Position numbers and translations under genes: made by a program. A DNA stretch of 64,000 bases from Hominifimenecus microfluidus (GTDB taxonomy: Bacteria > Bacillota > Clostridia > Lachnospirales > Lachnospiraceae). Numbering within the stretch: position 1 is the stretch's first letter; every line of letters starts with the position of its first letter. Under the pieces are notes generated by a model that saw only the letters and a program-made list of their open reading frames with translations, did not search any database and was not told where the DNA came from. The DNA lies in assembly GCA_020687485.1 (NCBI GenBank), contig JAJEQR010000004.1, positions 1 to 64,000 of the forward strand, given 5' to 3'. Positions 62,465 through 64,000 of the stretch are shown here, piece after piece.

Positions 62465-62539
62465 ACGGAAGCTTCAAAGTGTTACAACAAGAGAGGTTCT
62501 GTACAACATCTTTAATATCTTCAAAGGAGAGGAAGGCTT

Positions 62540-64000
62540 ATGAAGAAAAAGAAAATTCCTGTAATTGCACTGTGTATGGCACTGACCGGAGCCAGCATCG
62601 CCGGATGCGGCGGTTCCCAGACGGTGGAGAGCACGACGGCGGCAGCCACCGAAGCACAGACAACAACCGCAGCAGCGGCTACTGAGGCGGAGACCACGAC
62701 AGAAGCTGAGACTGAGAAGGAGACGCAGGCGGCAGCCGAGACGCCTTCCGCAGACGGAGCGATCAACTTGAATACCTGGCTGATGGATAACAGCGAGATG
62801 GTCGAGAACAGTTGGACGAAGCAAATGCAGCGCTCTCTGAAGGTAGATCGCAAGAAGGTCAATGATCATCTGCTTGAGGGTTACCTGAGCTATACACTGG
62901 AGTCCGGAAGAACCTGCAAGATGTACATCGGCAAACATTCGGCACTGCGTGCGTACATCACAGTTGTCGCTCTTCCTGACGGCGTGACGGATACGTATCA
63001 GTTCCTGCAGGAGCAGGGCTGGATCAACCTGGCGGATACTTACGGTGAGATGATCTTCGTACTGGAGCCGGAGAATGGCAAGTGGGGAACCCCTGAAGAA
63101 GAAGCGGAATATTTGAGCGACTGCCTGGCAGAGAGCGTATCCAACGACGCATATGGGATGCGTGAGAAGAGCGGCGGCGGTATTGTAACATCCGGTAAGT
63201 TCCGCACTGAGGACGGCCAGGACGTAGCAACCTTTACCGGTCATGCGTGCAACTACTATGTTGGCTATGGCGAAGGCTGCAAGGCACTGGAATCCTGGAC
63301 TTCCAACAACCCCTGCCTGGTCATCGGTCAGGCATTTATCGGCGGCGAGAGCGCAGGCGAGGAGATCCTGCAGGCCAGCGCGGCTCGTCAGTACAACGGC
63401 ATCAACACCGGCGGTTATTACCCCGGTATGGACAACTATTCCTTCCAGAAGGAACTGATCCGTATGCGTGATGAGGGCGTGATTTCCTCCGCCGACTTTA
63501 TCACGAACGCGGATATCCCGGTACCGACCATGTTCGCCGGATACAAGGAGGATGACGCCAGCGTTGCCTACTGGAAATCCGTGAATGATGTGGAAGATAC
63601 CGCGAAGGACGGCGTATATTACCAGTCTGCGGATTCCGATGCATGGCAGACTGAATACAACAACAGTCTGGTGAAGGACATGGGTGCGACGACCGGTATT
63701 TCCTCTGTGAAGATGGTAGATGCCGATACGATGAGCGCGGCAGAGATCCGCGATTATCTGGCCATGTATACCAGATATACGACGCCATTTGCATACAGCA
63801 ATACGCTTGGGATGAGAACAGATTACTATGCGGTAACCCACAAGGCCAGAGAGACTGCGGAAGCCGGTACGGCAATTGATACAGTGAAGTATGATGCGGT
63901 GGAAGGCGAGGAGAGAGAAGCCGAGATCCGCGCACTGGAATCCAATCGTCTGTCCGTTCCTTTCATGGGCGATTACAATAAGGGCACGGTTTACTCCTGT
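62540..64000 (+). CDS. Secreted lipoprotein, alpha/beta-hydrolase-like (partial)
   Basis: 487 codons are open to the window edge, so the 3' end is missing. Lipoprotein signal MKKKKIPVIALCMALTGASIAGC with lipidation at the Cys, then a Thr/Ala/Glu linker of about 50 residues. The YITVVALPDGVTDTYQFLQE and LADTYGEMIFVLEPENGKWG blocks resemble PHB-depolymerase or feruloyl-esterase-type hydrolases. ACNYYVGYGEGCKALESW is where a nucleophile elbow would fall, but the expected GxSxG is GYGEG, so activity is uncertain. GGAGAGGAAGG precedes the ATG. Confidence 0.7.
   Translation, partial: MKKKKIPVIALCMALTGASIAGCGGSQTVESTTAAATEAQTTTAAAATEAETTTEAETEKETQAAAETPSADGAINLNTWLMDNSEMVENSWTKQMQRSLKVDRKKVNDHLLEGYLSYTLESGRTCKMYIGKHSALRAYITVVALPDGVTDTYQFLQEQGWINLADTYGEMIFVLEPENGKWGTPEEEAEYLSDCLAESVSNDAYGMREKSGGGIVTSGKFRTEDGQDVATFTGHACNYYVGYGEGCKALESWTSNNPCLVIGQAFIGGESAGEEILQASAARQYNGINTGGYYPGMDNYSFQKELIRMRDEGVISSADFITNADIPVPTMFAGYKEDDASVAYWKSVNDVEDTAKDGVYYQSADSDAWQTEYNNSLVKDMGATTGISSVKMVDADTMSAAEIRDYLAMYTRYTTPFAYSNTLGMRTDYYAVTHKARETAEAGTAIDTVKYDAVEGEEREAEIRALESNRLSVPFMGDYNKGTVYSC

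Noticed and set aside
62474..63841. A 455-codon minus-strand frame
   Set aside because: It mirrors the lipoprotein coding sequence, which has a lipobox and good ribosome site on the plus strand.

Overview
The window reads as chromosomal DNA of a Gram-positive anaerobe of the class Clostridia, most likely the family Lachnospiraceae. Pointers are strong AGGAGG-type ribosome binding sites, a valine T-box leader, lysine (L-box) and tandem glycine riboswitches, intrinsic terminators everywhere, a reverse rubrerythrin next to a PerR-type regulator, and dispersed repeats with an 'agcgtaagcgaaatcga' core. No genus can be fixed from the sequence alone. Most of it is moderate-GC housekeeping DNA. Three stretches look accessory: 9.9-19.6 kb, 30.7-41.6 kb, and a clearly AT-rich island at 44.5-47.5 kb.

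Layout. 0-9.5 kb: tRNA-Asn, a DUF2798 membrane protein behind an odd leader, uracil uptake and salvage (uraA, upp), a zinc peptidase, an NhaC-type antiporter, TspO, and a second NhaC-type transporter under a lysine riboswitch (LysW-like), followed by a membrane protein with a LuxR-type DNA-binding end. 9.9-19.2 kb: a compact signalling cassette of a lipoprotein, an FHA protein, a membrane PP2C phosphatase, a membrane serine protease with a cytoplasmic FHA domain, two tandem zinc-ribbon Ser/Thr kinases and three small unknown proteins. Its front end is framed by three copies of a palindromic repeat. 19.6-30.7 kb: a FliB-like methylase and a U32-like partner, a glycine-riboswitch-controlled AGCS symporter, a polar amino acid ABC transporter, and assorted housekeeping genes (HD, YqeY, IspD, amidase, SDR, HAD).

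30.7-41.6 kb is a probable catabolic operon for glycated (Amadori-type) peptides. It has a fructoselysine-kinase-like PfkB protein, a FrlB-like SIS deglycase between two M24 aminopeptidases, a full oligopeptide ABC importer and a GntR/UTRA regulator, with two promoters overlaid by TGTAT/ATACA inverted repeats. The inferred logic is import of a modified peptide, trimming by the peptidases, phosphorylation by the kinase, and sugar-amine cleavage by the deglycase.

41.7-47.5 kb: a nitrilase-type amidase, DUF523, an AAA/DUF4143 ATPase, a wrecked IstB (IS21-type) gene, and an AT-rich trio of a membrane-anchored subtilase, a secreted or membrane-active protein of unknown type and a small membrane protein. 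47.5-64 kb: T-box-controlled valS, exonuclease III, TraX-like protein, LarB, a MacB/FtsX-type ABC exporter with a very long coiled coil, a Cof-type HAD, perR and rubrerythrin under matching palindromic operators, a cold shock protein, an HtpG with a eukaryote-like charged linker, a MITE-like element, and a lipoprotein hydrolase that runs off the end of the window.
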